DNA of 39,770 nucleotides, from positions 1-39,770 of the forward strand of contig NZ_RDBR01000019.1 of the NCBI RefSeq assembly GCF_009663775.1. The letters run 5' to 3'. A model generated the notes under the pieces. That model was given only the letters and a program-made list of their open reading frames with translations. It was not told the DNA's origin and made no database searches. This document shows positions 26,468 to 34,012 of the stretch, piece by piece (position 1 is the first letter of the stretch; the number at the start of each line of letters is the position of its first letter). The DNA is from Lactobacillus sp. 0.1XD8-4. Lineage in GTDB: Bacteria > Bacillota > Bacilli > Lactobacillales > Lactobacillaceae. A program made the position numbers and the translations under genes.

Positions 26468-27121
26468 TTAGGCAATATGTTTATGTAGATAGTTAGCAAA
26501 TAATGATAGGGAGTAACAAACGATGAAGTAAAGTACCGCGAGGGCAACAAACATTGGAATGATATAATTTGTATTTTGTCCGTAAATAATTTGTGCGTGG
26601 TACATTAATTCAGGAAGGACAATGATAGTTGCTAAAGAGGTATCTTTAACTAGTGAAATAAATTGACTTACAAGGGCAGGCATCATATTTTTAATTGCCT
26701 GTGGAAGAACGATAATTCGTAAAGCTTGCCACTTCGTAAGACCATTGGCGAGGGCGCCTTCAGTTTGCCCATAATCAATAGAATTAATTCCAGAACGGAC
26801 AATTTCAGCGACCATTGAAGATTCAAAGATCGATAGGGCCATGATTGCAGCAGGAATAATTTCAGGCTTTATCCCGATATTTGGTAACCCAAAATAAGTA
26901 AAGAAAATAATTAGCAAAAGTGGTAAATTACGGATAATATCAATAATAAAACCAACGATTGCGGATAAATATTTGATCTTAGCGTAACGGATAATTCCCA
27001 AAAGCGTCCCAAGAATGAAACTGATAACAATCGAAATGACTGAAACTTCGATTGTGATACCAAGTCCTTCTAGGAGGAAACGGATGTTAATCCAAGAATA
27101 AGCATCAATAAAATTTTGCAT
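26468..27121 (-). CDS. Amino-acid ABC transporter permease (second)
   Basis: A 217-residue permease of the HisM/GlnP family with about five membrane segments. The EAA loop that contacts the ATPase reads EGALANGLTKWQALRIIVLPQAIKNMMPAL (about residues 130-160). It is the last gene of a four-gene importer operon, twelve bases after the first permease. The two permeases probably form the heterodimeric channel of a glutamine/glutamate-type uptake system. Confidence 0.9.
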   Translation of the reverse strand: MQNFIDAYSWINIRFLLEGLGITIEVSVISIVISFILGTLLGIIRYAKIKYLSAIVGFIIDIIRNLPLLLIIFFTYFGLPNIGIKPEIIPAAIMALSIFESSMVAEIVRSGINSIDYGQTEGALANGLTKWQALRIIVLPQAIKNMMPALVSQFISLVKDTSLATIIVLPELMYHAQIIYGQNTNYIIPMFVALAVLYFIVCYSLSLFANYLHKHIA

Positions 27122-27133
27122 TAGTCATCCCTC

Positions 27134-27772
27134 CTAAGCCAGTTTCTTTTCCAGATGCCGCATATAGTAACTTAACGGTAAGGTAATGATTAGGTACATT
27201 ATCCCAACGATAAAATATGTTGGCATCGTTTCTAAAGTGTCATTTGCAATTAAATTCCCTTGGTACATTAGATCGAATCCGGCTACAAAAGCAAGGACGG
27301 AGGAGTTCTTTACCAAGTTAATAAATTGATTTCCTAGAGGGGGGATAACTACGCGAAAAGCTTGTGGCAAAACAATATAGCGCATGGCTTGGGTGTATGT
27401 AAGGCCGTTTGCCAATGCCCCCTCCATTTGTCCATGGTCGATGGAATTAATCCCTGCCCGCACAGTTTCGGCAATAAAAGCTGAAGTATAAAGAGTGAGG
27501 CCAATTGTACCGGCAGTAAAACCGTTAATTTTAACAATGTACATCGGGATAATCAAAAAGAAGGCCATTGTGATAACCAATAAAGGAATATTACGGAATA
27601 CTTCTACATAAACGTGACCGATAATTTTAACAAATCGGTGTTGCGAAATTTCTAACAGAGCGAAGAAGGTCCCGATAACTAGGCTGCCAACCAGAGCAAT
27701 TAGACTACAGAGAATTGTATTCCATAGCCCAGTCAAAAGGGGATGCCACTCATTTGCAATTATATTTAACAT
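27134..27772 (-). CDS. Amino-acid ABC transporter permease (first)
   Basis: A 212-residue permease similar to its downstream neighbour. Its EAA loop reads EGALANGLTYTQAMRYIVLPQAFRVVIPPL, and SAFIAETVRAGINSIDHGQ precedes it. Its ATG overlaps the stop of the binding-protein gene by one base (TAATG), indicating coupled translation. It belongs to the polar amino-acid uptake family; the amino acid cannot be fixed from the permease alone. Confidence 0.9.
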   Translation of the reverse strand: MLNIIANEWHPLLTGLWNTILCSLIALVGSLVIGTFFALLEISQHRFVKIIGHVYVEVFRNIPLLVITMAFFLIIPMYIVKINGFTAGTIGLTLYTSAFIAETVRAGINSIDHGQMEGALANGLTYTQAMRYIVLPQAFRVVIPPLGNQFINLVKNSSVLAFVAGFDLMYQGNLIANDTLETMPTYFIVGIMYLIITLPLSYYMRHLEKKLA

Positions 27773-28602
27773 TAGCGTTTCATCTCCTGATAATTAAATC
27801 CTTTGACATCACCAAACCACTTAAGCAGTAAGCGGTTGTAGGTGCCGTCTTTCTCAACTTCTTTTAGTGCCCAGTTTAATTTATTGCGGAAACGAGCTTG
27901 GTTTTTGTTGACAGCAATTCCATAAGGTTCTTTTGTAAAATTACCGCCGACAACTTCATATCCTGGGTTTTCAGCAGCCATTCCATAAAGAATACCGTTG
28001 TCAGTTGTCAAGGCATCCCCTTGCTTTGATTTAAGGGCGGTCATTGCTTGAGCATAGTCAGAAAGTTGGAGAACTCGTGCTTTCGGAGCAAATTTAGCCA
28101 CGTTTTTTACTGAATTTGATCCCGCAACCCCTAAGATAACAGCACCATGTTTATTGAGATCATTAATATTTTTAATGGGGCTTCCTTTTTTGACCAATAA
28201 TGATTGTCCAGCGTCAAAGTAGGAATGAGTGAAATCTACTTGTTTTGCACGTTCAGGGGTGATAGTCATTGTAGCCATAATTGCGTCAATATTACCGTTC
28301 TTTAATAACGGCACCCGTGTCCCGCTTGTAACTGGAACAAAGACACACTTACCGTTTGGACCGAGGATCTTTTTTGTCAGTGCTTTGGCGAGGTCAATCT
28401 CAAAACCTTCTAACTTGCCAGTTTTTATATCTTCAAGACCAAATAGCCGTGTATCTGCTTTAACTCCCCACGTAATTCGTTGACTATGCATATCTTCGGT
28501 AAGAACATCTTTCTTAGCAATTGAGGTACTGCAAGCAGAAAGAGTGGTGAGGATAAACATCAAGAGGAAACTAAGACTAATTAATCGCCAATATTTTTTC
28601 AT
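27772..28602 (-). CDS. Amino-acid ABC transporter substrate-binding lipoprotein
   Basis: A 276-residue extracellular solute-binding protein of family 3. It has a lipoprotein signal (MKKYWRLISLSFLLMFI, then LTTLSAC with Cys24) and the family segment GFEIDLAKALTKKILG. Downstream are a MATMTITPERAKQVDFTHSYFDAGQ stretch and KEVEKDGTYNRLLLKWFGD at the end. The open frame extends to 28626, but AAGGAGGAA sits correctly before ATG 28602. It delivers a polar amino acid, probably glutamate/glutamine type, to the permeases. Confidence 0.9.
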   Translation of the reverse strand: MKKYWRLISLSFLLMFILTTLSACSTSIAKKDVLTEDMHSQRITWGVKADTRLFGLEDIKTGKLEGFEIDLAKALTKKILGPNGKCVFVPVTSGTRVPLLKNGNIDAIMATMTITPERAKQVDFTHSYFDAGQSLLVKKGSPIKNINDLNKHGAVILGVAGSNSVKNVAKFAPKARVLQLSDYAQAMTALKSKQGDALTTDNGILYGMAAENPGYEVVGGNFTKEPYGIAVNKNQARFRNKLNWALKEVEKDGTYNRLLLKWFGDVKGFNYQEMKR

Positions 28603-28615
28603 AGGAAGTTCCTCC

Positions 28616-29356
28616 TTAGTGACCACTAATTTTACTCATGAATTCACGGGCCCGTTCGGTAGATGGTTGTTCACCAAAAAATTTTTCAGTTGTATCGTCT
28701 TCTAAAATACGACCTTCAGCCATGAAGATTACTCGGTCAGCAACCGCGCGGGCAAAGCCCATTTCGTGGGTTACAACGAGCATTGTCATATTAGAGTTCT
28801 TTGCGATGTCTTTCATGACGTCTAAAACATCGTCAATCATTTCAGGATCAAGAGCACTTGTTGGTTCGTCAAATAATAAACATTTAGGTTTCATTGCCAG
28901 ACTACGGGCAATGGCAATTCGTTGCTTTTGACCTCCGGATAATTGAGCAGGCATACTATCTGCCTTATTAGCAAGACCGACTTTATCAAGAAGCTTCATT
29001 GCTATTTCGTGGTTTTCATCATCCGGGCGTTTAAGAACAATCCGTGGTGCGAGCATTATATTTTCAAGCACAGTCTTATTGTTGTAAAGATTGAAGTGCT
29101 GAAACACCATTCCAACGTCTTTTCTGATTAAGTTAACGTTTGTTTTTTTATCGGCAAGGTCAAACCCGTTAACGATTAACTGTCCGTCTCGAATAGGATC
29201 TAAGCCGTTAATTGTTCGGATTAAACTACTTTTTCCAGAGCCGGATGGGCCAATCAAGACGACCGTTTCACCAGCTTCAATTGTTAAATTAATATCTTTT
29301 AATGCATGAAATTTACCATAATATTTTTGAACGTCATGGAATTCAATCATCGACAT
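28616..29356 (-). CDS. Amino-acid ABC transporter ATP-binding protein
   Basis: A complete polar amino-acid ABC ATPase of about 246 residues. It has Walker A GPSGSGKSS, the Q-loop QHFNLYNNKTVLEN, signature LSGGQKQRIAIA, Walker B CLLFDEPTSALD and switch VVTHEMGFARAVADR. It is the first gene of the operon and ends 13 bases before the binding-protein start. Three in-frame ATGs lie at 29362, 29356 and 29350; GGGGG at 29367-29371 gives the best spacing for 29356, with 29362 as alternative. Confidence 0.92.
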   Translation of the reverse strand: MSMIEFHDVQKYYGKFHALKDINLTIEAGETVVLIGPSGSGKSSLIRTINGLDPIRDGQLIVNGFDLADKKTNVNLIRKDVGMVFQHFNLYNNKTVLENIMLAPRIVLKRPDDENHEIAMKLLDKVGLANKADSMPAQLSGGQKQRIAIARSLAMKPKCLLFDEPTSALDPEMIDDVLDVMKDIAKNSNMTMLVVTHEMGFARAVADRVIFMAEGRILEDDTTEKFFGEQPSTERAREFMSKISGH

Positions 29357-29407
29357 ATGCATTTAACCCCCGTTTCGCTTATAAACTCAAATAAGTAAGT
29401 AATTATC

Positions 29408-29436
29408 ATTATATAGGTTGTTGTATAAACCGTCAA
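29408..29436 (-). promoter_or_regulatory. Promoter of the amino-acid ABC operon
   Basis: On the minus strand TTGACG (complement of 29431-29436) and TATAAT (complement of 29408-29413) are 17 bases apart, a near-consensus sigma-A promoter about 50 bases before the ATPase start. Confidence 0.82.
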
Positions 29437-29547
29437 AAATGGATTTGTGTATTATTGAATTTATTACAGAAAATTATAAATTATTTTAGAAATTACTTTT
29501 ATTTTAGGATTGCCAAAATAATTATTTACAAAATCGAGATAAGTAGT

Positions 29548-29624
29548 AACATAGGGAGTGAAGAAATTGATTTAACGAAGAGGAGCGAGTGATGCTTCAT
29601 CGTTAAAAGGAAGAACATAGGGAG
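29548..29624 (+). promoter_or_regulatory. Leader with hairpin and mini-ORF before the stress protein
   Basis: AACATAGGGAG occurs twice, at 29548-29558 and 29614-29624; the second copy is part of the ribosome site of the stress-protein gene. Between them TTAACGA (29572-29578) pairs with TCGTTAA (29600-29606). The loop holds a good ribosome site, AGAGGAG (29579-29585), and an ATG at 29592. That ATG would encode only Met-Leu-His-Arg before the TAA at 29604-29606. The remainder of the gap 29437-29547 shows nothing else clear. Confidence 0.4.
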
Positions 29625-29634
29625 GAGAATACTA

Positions 29635-30111
29635 ATGTTCGAAATTAAGCCAAAGAAGTTCAAGAAGATCCTCGTTGGTGTTGACGATGCGCCAGATGCC
29701 CGTGCCGCTTTCTCGTATGCGGTTGATAAGGCAAAGCGTGACGGATCAGAATTAGGAATTGTATCAATCTTGGAAACTGATCACGTTAACGTATACCAAA
29801 TCTTAGATAAAGATTATGTTCACAGTAGCGAAGACGAATTACGTCAACGGGTGAACGAATATGTTCAAGCCGCAATTGATTATGGGGTTGACCCAGAAAA
29901 AATTACTGGGATTGTTGATCGAGGAGAACGTCCTGCTGAACGAATTTGTAATCATGTAATCCCTGCCTTTCAACCAGACTTATTAGTTGTTGGTTCGATT
30001 GGTAAGTGGGGCAACCGTAAGGCCGTTGGTTCTCAAGCTTCATACATGACTCGTCATGCGGGTACGTCTGTATTCGTAATTCGGACGACTGCAGTTGAAC
30101 GTTACGAATAA
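29635..30111 (+). CDS. Universal stress protein (UspA family)
   Basis: A 158-residue single Usp domain. The first strand reads KILVGVDDAPDARAAFSYAVDKA, and the ATP-binding signature GSIGKWGNRKAVGSQASYM lies near residues 120-140 and fits the G-2x-G-9x-G(S) pattern of ATP-binding Usp proteins. Such proteins are induced by growth arrest and stress, and their biochemical role is poorly defined. AGGGAGGAG precedes the ATG. The gene is monocistronic, with an unusual structured leader and a terminator after it. Confidence 0.9.
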   Translation: MFEIKPKKFKKILVGVDDAPDARAAFSYAVDKAKRDGSELGIVSILETDHVNVYQILDKDYVHSSEDELRQRVNEYVQAAIDYGVDPEKITGIVDRGERPAERICNHVIPAFQPDLLVVGSIGKWGNRKAVGSQASYMTRHAGTSVFVIRTTAVERYE

Positions 30112-30148
30112 TTAAGTTGCCAATACTATAAGGTTTTCTAGTATTACA

Positions 30149-30180
30149 GCGATAGTTCTTTATGAGAGCTATCGTTTTTT
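30149..30180 (+). terminator. Terminator after the universal stress protein gene
   Basis: CGATAG (30150-30155) pairs with CTATCG (30169-30174), followed by six T. Confidence 0.85.
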
Positions 30181-30238
30181 CTATGTAAACATAATTTCAA
30201 ATGTTTCTAAAGTAAGATATTCTATTAAACAAATATTA

Positions 30239-30266
30239 TTGCGTTTCGTTATCTCTATGTTATAAT
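30239..30266 (+). promoter_or_regulatory. Promoter of the VIT pair
   Basis: TTGCGT (30239-30244) and an extended -10 TG-T-TATAAT ending at 30266 are 16 bases apart. The ribosome site GAGGGAAGGGA follows before the ATG at 30298. Confidence 0.7.
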
Positions 30267-30297
30267 GATTCTAAATTAAAAGAGGGAAGGGATAGAA

Positions 30298-30981
30298 ATG
30301 CCCAAGAAAAAGATGTCTTTAGCCCAGAAGGTTAATGTTTTACGGGCGAGCGTGATGGGCGCTAACGATGGAATTATTTCGATTGCGGGGATTGTTATCG
30401 GGGTTGCCGCTGCAACGAGTAATTCTTATTCGATTTTGATTTCTGGCTTGTCAGGGACGCTGGCTGGGATGATTTCAATGTGTATGGGGGAGTATGTTTC
30501 TGTTTCTACCCAAAAGGATTCACAGAAAATGGCGTTGATTAGTGAAAAGCAACGGCTCCAAGATCAATATCAACAAGAATTTAATTATGTTCAAAAAAAG
30601 TATGAGGCACAAGATATTGATCCCCAGCTTGCCAATCAGGCGACTAAAGAGCTCATGGAAAAAGATGCTTTAGGAACAGTAGTCCAAGAACGGTATGGCT
30701 TTAACCCTAAGGAATTTACCAGCCCTTATGCCGCCGCAATTGCGTCATTTATCTCATTTCCGACTGGTTCAATTTTACCAATGGTTGCTGTGACTGTCTC
30801 TCCTGCTAACACGCGAATTTTAGCGACGGCAATTGCTGTTTTAATTGCTTTGCTGATTACAGGATACTGTGCTGCTGTTCTTGGTAAATCAAATCGAATT
30901 AAATCAATGTTTAGAAATGCAGCAGCAGGTTTGCTGACAATGGGTGTAACTTACCTTATAGGACAATTATTCGCGCGTTAA
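30298..30981 (+). CDS. VIT/CCC1-family metal transporter (first of pair)
   Basis: A 227-residue protein of the VIT1/CCC1 family, which moves iron or manganese across membranes. The signature LRASVMGANDGIISIAGIVIGVAAA is near the start, MISMCMGEYVSVSTQKDS follows, and five hydrophobic segments are visible. A charged helical section at about 75-130 between helices 2 and 3 corresponds to the cytosolic metal-binding region of plant VIT1. A second homologous gene follows after twelve bases, so the pair is co-transcribed. Export of Fe or Mn from the cytosol is the expected role in bacteria. Confidence 0.88.
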   Translation: MPKKKMSLAQKVNVLRASVMGANDGIISIAGIVIGVAAATSNSYSILISGLSGTLAGMISMCMGEYVSVSTQKDSQKMALISEKQRLQDQYQQEFNYVQKKYEAQDIDPQLANQATKELMEKDALGTVVQERYGFNPKEFTSPYAAAIASFISFPTGSILPMVAVTVSPANTRILATAIAVLIALLITGYCAAVLGKSNRIKSMFRNAAAGLLTMGVTYLIGQLFAR

Positions 30982-30993
30982 GGGGATGAAAAA

Positions 30994-31686
30994 ATGGCTA
31001 CAAAAATAAAAAAGCACCAAAAGCAAACAATGGAGGAAAAACTAAATACTTTACGTGCTGGGGTGTTAGGATCTAATGATGGTATTTTAACTGTTGTCGG
31101 TGTTTTAGTATCTGTTGCAGCAGCCACCAGTGACCGTTTTACTATTTTTATTGCCGGTTTATCTGACCTGCTTGCCTGTGCTTTTTCAATGGCTTCGGGG
31201 GAATATGCATCAGTTTCCACCCAAAAAGATACAGAGAAGTCGGCGGTTGCTCAGGAAGAAAAATTATTGAAAACAGATTATGATGGCGAATTGGCGGCTG
31301 TCCGAGACTATTATGTAAATAAAGGTGTTACCCCTGAAACATCACTAGCAATTGCTAAGGATTTATTGAATAAAAAACCGTTAGAAACAGTTGTGCGGAT
31401 TAAGTATGACATTGAATTAGGACATTATTTGAATCCATGGGACGCAGCTTTTTCTTCACTTTTCTCAGCAGCTGCAGGGGGATTGTTTCCGCTAATGGCA
31501 ATGACATTTGCTCCAGAGGCTTATAAGTGGTATGCGGTAATTCTTGCAGTGGCGCTAACAAGTGCATTAACTGGATATATTAGTTCAAAGCTTGGAAATG
31601 GTCTTGTTAAGATTGCGGTAATTAGGAATATTATTATTGGATTAATTACAATCACGATTCACTATGGTGTTGGTAAATTATTCTAG
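30994..31686 (+). CDS. VIT/CCC1-family metal transporter (second of pair)
   Basis: A 230-residue homologue of the gene just upstream. It keeps LRAGVLGSNDGILTVVGVLVSVAAA and FSMASGEYASVSTQKDT, along with the charged cytosolic section and the C-terminal helices. GGGGATGA supplies the ribosome site. The two differ too much to be a recent duplication, so they may transport different metals or form a heteromer. They converge with a CDF metal exporter, from which a strong bidirectional terminator separates them. Confidence 0.88.
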   Translation: MATKIKKHQKQTMEEKLNTLRAGVLGSNDGILTVVGVLVSVAAATSDRFTIFIAGLSDLLACAFSMASGEYASVSTQKDTEKSAVAQEEKLLKTDYDGELAAVRDYYVNKGVTPETSLAIAKDLLNKKPLETVVRIKYDIELGHYLNPWDAAFSSLFSAAAGGLFPLMAMTFAPEAYKWYAVILAVALTSALTGYISSKLGNGLVKIAVIRNIIIGLITITIHYGVGKLF

Positions 31687-31739
31687 GGTAAAAGGGAATT
31701 GTGACATAAGCCCCCTAAATGCTACAGTGCAGGACAAAA

Positions 31740-31778
31740 AGGGCTCTAGTATTCGGAAAATCCGAATGCTAGAGCCCT
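31740..31778. terminator. Bidirectional terminator with TTCGGA/TCCGAA inner arms
   Basis: AGGGCTCTAG (31740-31749) pairs with CTAGAGCCCT (31769-31778), then a T-G pair, then ATTCGGA with TCCGAAT around an AAA loop, about 18 bp in total. It lies between convergent VIT and CDF genes. It is related to the hairpin at 26376-26417. Confidence 0.88.
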
Positions 31779-31791
31779 CTTTACGTTCCCT

Positions 31792-32712
31792 TTATTTACT
31801 TTGAAAATTACTGTTGATAACATTTTTCTCATCGACTGGTGTATTGAATAATTCTTCGTCGCGACCACGATGATACTCTGCTTGAATAGTAACGTGACAA
31901 ATACCATATTTTTCATGGAGGATTTGTTCAACCTGACTGTAGATTCGTTCAACTTGACTCAACGGCAAGTCGTCACAATTAAGGTGCGCTGAAAAAATAA
32001 TGCGGTGTTCATCCATCATCCAGGCATGAATGTGGTGAACAGCGGTAACGCCATCAATTTGTTTGAGATCATGTTCAATCGCGTCATAGTCCAAATCTGG
32101 GGAAGATTGCATTAAAATTTTAACTGTCTGTAAGATGATCGGCCAAGCTTCAAAACTAATATAGATAGCAACCCCGATTGTTAATACGGGATCGAGCCAT
32201 GGTACATTGACAAAAGTCAAAATTAGCCCACCAATAATTACAGCAACAGATGATAAAGCATCACTGAGAACATGTAAATAAGTAGCCTTAACATTAAGAC
32301 TATCTTTACTGCCTGCATGAAGCAGAAGAGCGGAAACAAAGTTAGCTACTAACCCAATGATAGCGACTGTTAACATGATTCCGCCATTAATATGTTGGGG
32401 ATGTTGCAATCGTTTGATAGCTTCAACAATCAAAAATAAGGAGATGATTACTAATAATGTACCATTAGTTAGTGCCGCTAAGATTTCAGCTCGACGATAT
32501 CCATATGTTCGTTGCCTATTTTCAGGATGGCCACCAATATGTTGAGCAAAGTAGCCTAAAACAATCGAAAGCGAATCACCTAGGTTGTGAAAAGCATCTG
32601 ATAACAAGGCTAAACTTCCTGAAAGAGCTCCCCCGACAATTTCAACAATCGTAATTAATATATTTAGGAGTGTGACGGCAAAAAAACGTTTACCTGTTAC
32701 TTTTTCTTTCAT
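31792..32712 (-). CDS. Cation diffusion facilitator (CzcD-type) metal exporter
   Basis: A 306-residue CDF antiporter with six membrane helices and a C-terminal cytosolic domain. The metal site shows HxxxD in helix 2 (HNLGD) and HxxxD in helix 5 (HVLSD), the arrangement typical of zinc-type members; manganese-type MntE proteins have Asn or Asp at these positions. The C-terminal domain contains VHHIHAWMMDEHRIIFSAHL. It exports Zn and perhaps Co or Cd in exchange for protons. It diverges from a DtxR-family regulator gene 176 bases away. Confidence 0.9.
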   Translation of the reverse strand: MKEKVTGKRFFAVTLLNILITIVEIVGGALSGSLALLSDAFHNLGDSLSIVLGYFAQHIGGHPENRQRTYGYRRAEILAALTNGTLLVIISLFLIVEAIKRLQHPQHINGGIMLTVAIIGLVANFVSALLLHAGSKDSLNVKATYLHVLSDALSSVAVIIGGLILTFVNVPWLDPVLTIGVAIYISFEAWPIILQTVKILMQSSPDLDYDAIEHDLKQIDGVTAVHHIHAWMMDEHRIIFSAHLNCDDLPLSQVERIYSQVEQILHEKYGICHVTIQAEYHRGRDEELFNTPVDEKNVINSNFQSK

Positions 32713-32765
32713 ATATAGTTGCTCCTCTATAAGTTACTGGTTTGTAAAAAGCAAATAACAAAAAA

Positions 32766-32807
32766 GTTAGGCTTTCCAAACTACACTTTTAATAATATGC
32801 TATAATC
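32766..32807 (+). promoter_or_regulatory. Promoter of the DtxR-type regulator with imperfect inverted repeat
   Basis: An extended -10, TG-C-TATAAT, ends at 32807. Just upstream, AGTTAGG (32766-32772) and CCAAACT (32777-32783) form an inverted repeat with one mismatch around CTTT, in the -35 position. It could be an operator for the metalloregulator or for the CDF gene facing it. It is only a loose fit to known DtxR or MntR boxes. Confidence 0.35.
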
Positions 32808-32888
32808 AACTTGGGTTCAATGTTAATATATAAAAAACATGTAATGACCGATCGTAGGCCAAATTTTAATACCCAGAGGTGAAACGAA

Positions 32889-33563
32889 TTGACTCCAATG
32901 AAGGAAGACTACCTAAAAATTATATTTGAATTGGGTGGTAGTCATAAAAAAGTTTCTAATAAAGAGATTTCCCTTGGACTAGGAATTGCCGCTGGATCAG
33001 TAACCGAGATGATTTCTAAGTTGGCTGACGAAGGGCTAGTTGTTCATGAACCATATGCAGGTATCTCATTAACTGATAAAGGGCAGAAATATGCGGCAGA
33101 ATTGGTTCGCAAGCATCGGTTGTGGGAGACGTTTTTAGTAAATAAGCTTCATTATAATTTTGCTGATGTTCATTCCGAAGCGGAAATTCTTGAACACCAG
33201 ACAAGTGACCGCTTAGCAACCGCACTAGATACATTTTTACAACATCCAGATCATTGTCCGCATGGTGGAGTGATTCCATCAGCCAACGGTAAGTTTCCAG
33301 ATGTAACTCATCGTTTGCTTGCTGATGCTAATGATGGGGAAAAGGTCGAGTTAGAACGATTCTTGGATAATCATGAATTACTAACTTATTTAGAGGAATT
33401 AGGATTACGTCCACAGGAACAGGTAATTGTGATTCGTCACGAACCATTTGAAGGACCAATTGTCATTCGCAAGGCTGACGATAATAAAGAGATTAACGTT
33501 TCCTACAAAGCATCTCATAATATTTTTATCGAGCCCGATATTACGTCAATGGTCAAAGATTAA
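32889..33563 (+). CDS. DtxR/MntR-family metal-dependent regulator
   Basis: A 224-residue regulator. It has an N-terminal winged helix (MTPMKEDYLKIIFELG, then NKEISLGLGIAAGSVTEMISKL), and a dimerisation domain containing HRLWETF and DVHSEAEILEH. The latter supply His and Glu metal ligands, and HCPHGG includes Cys123. A FeoA/SH3-like C-terminal domain follows from about 150. The start is TTG, as shown by AGAGGTGA six bases upstream and the family N-terminus TPxxEDYL. It represses metal uptake or activates export in response to Mn or Fe. Neighbouring VIT and CDF genes make metal homeostasis its likely field. Confidence 0.88.
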   Translation: MTPMKEDYLKIIFELGGSHKKVSNKEISLGLGIAAGSVTEMISKLADEGLVVHEPYAGISLTDKGQKYAAELVRKHRLWETFLVNKLHYNFADVHSEAEILEHQTSDRLATALDTFLQHPDHCPHGGVIPSANGKFPDVTHRLLADANDGEKVELERFLDNHELLTYLEELGLRPQEQVIVIRHEPFEGPIVIRKADDNKEINVSYKASHNIFIEPDITSMVKD

Positions 33564-33584
33564 TTAGGTAAATTTTTACTTATA

Positions 33585-33710
33585 TGGTACAATAGGCTTT
33601 GTAGTTTTTTTAAGTGCGGTTGGTTCGATTGTTACATTGCAAATGGATCTCTTCACCTGAGATGAATTACAAAATTATATCAGTGCGATATGCATAGGAG
33701 GATTTCCATA
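33585..33710 (+). promoter_or_regulatory. Promoter and long leader of the cold-shock gene
   Basis: An extended -10, TG-G-TACAAT, lies at 33585-33593, giving a leader of about 110 bases before the ATG. Long structured leaders are typical of csp mRNAs, where they act as temperature-sensitive elements. No specific fold is claimed. Confidence 0.5.
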
Positions 33711-33911
33711 ATGGAACAAGGAACTGTTAAATGGTTTAATGATGATAAGGGTTATGGTTTTATTACTCGTGAGAGTGGCGACGATGTATTCGTTCACTTC
33801 TCTGCAATCCAAGGCGATGGATTTAAGTCATTAAACGAAGGACAACATGTTACGTTTGATGTAGAGGATGGCGAACGCGGTCCTCAAGCAGTAAATGTTG
33901 TAAAAGATTAA
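33711..33911 (+). CDS. csp: Cold-shock protein (CspA family)
   Basis: A 66-residue OB-fold protein. RNP1 is in [12 protein letters not shown] and RNP2 in DVFVHFSAI; the end [17 protein letters not shown] is typical. It binds single-stranded nucleic acid and melts mRNA structure in the cold. An open frame extends to 33690, but AGGAGGA before the ATG at 33711 and the family N-terminus MEQGTVKWF fix the start. A terminator follows ten bases later. Confidence 0.95.
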   Translation: MEQGTVKWFNDDKGYGFITRESGDDVFVHFSAIQGDGFKSLNEGQHVTFDVEDGERGPQAVNVVKD

Positions 33912-33921
33912 TAATATATTT

Positions 33922-33950
33922 AGCGGTTGGGATTTCCGGCCGCTTTTTTT
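33922..33950 (+). terminator. Terminator after the cold-shock gene
   Basis: AGCGGTTGG (33922-33930) pairs with CCGGCCGCT (33936-33944) with two G-T pairs, followed by T. Confidence 0.85.
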
Positions 33951-34012
33951 ATTGAGGAAAGGTTCTAAACAGTGGATAATATAAATTATCTTTGAATAAA
34001 GAAGGCGGAGAA

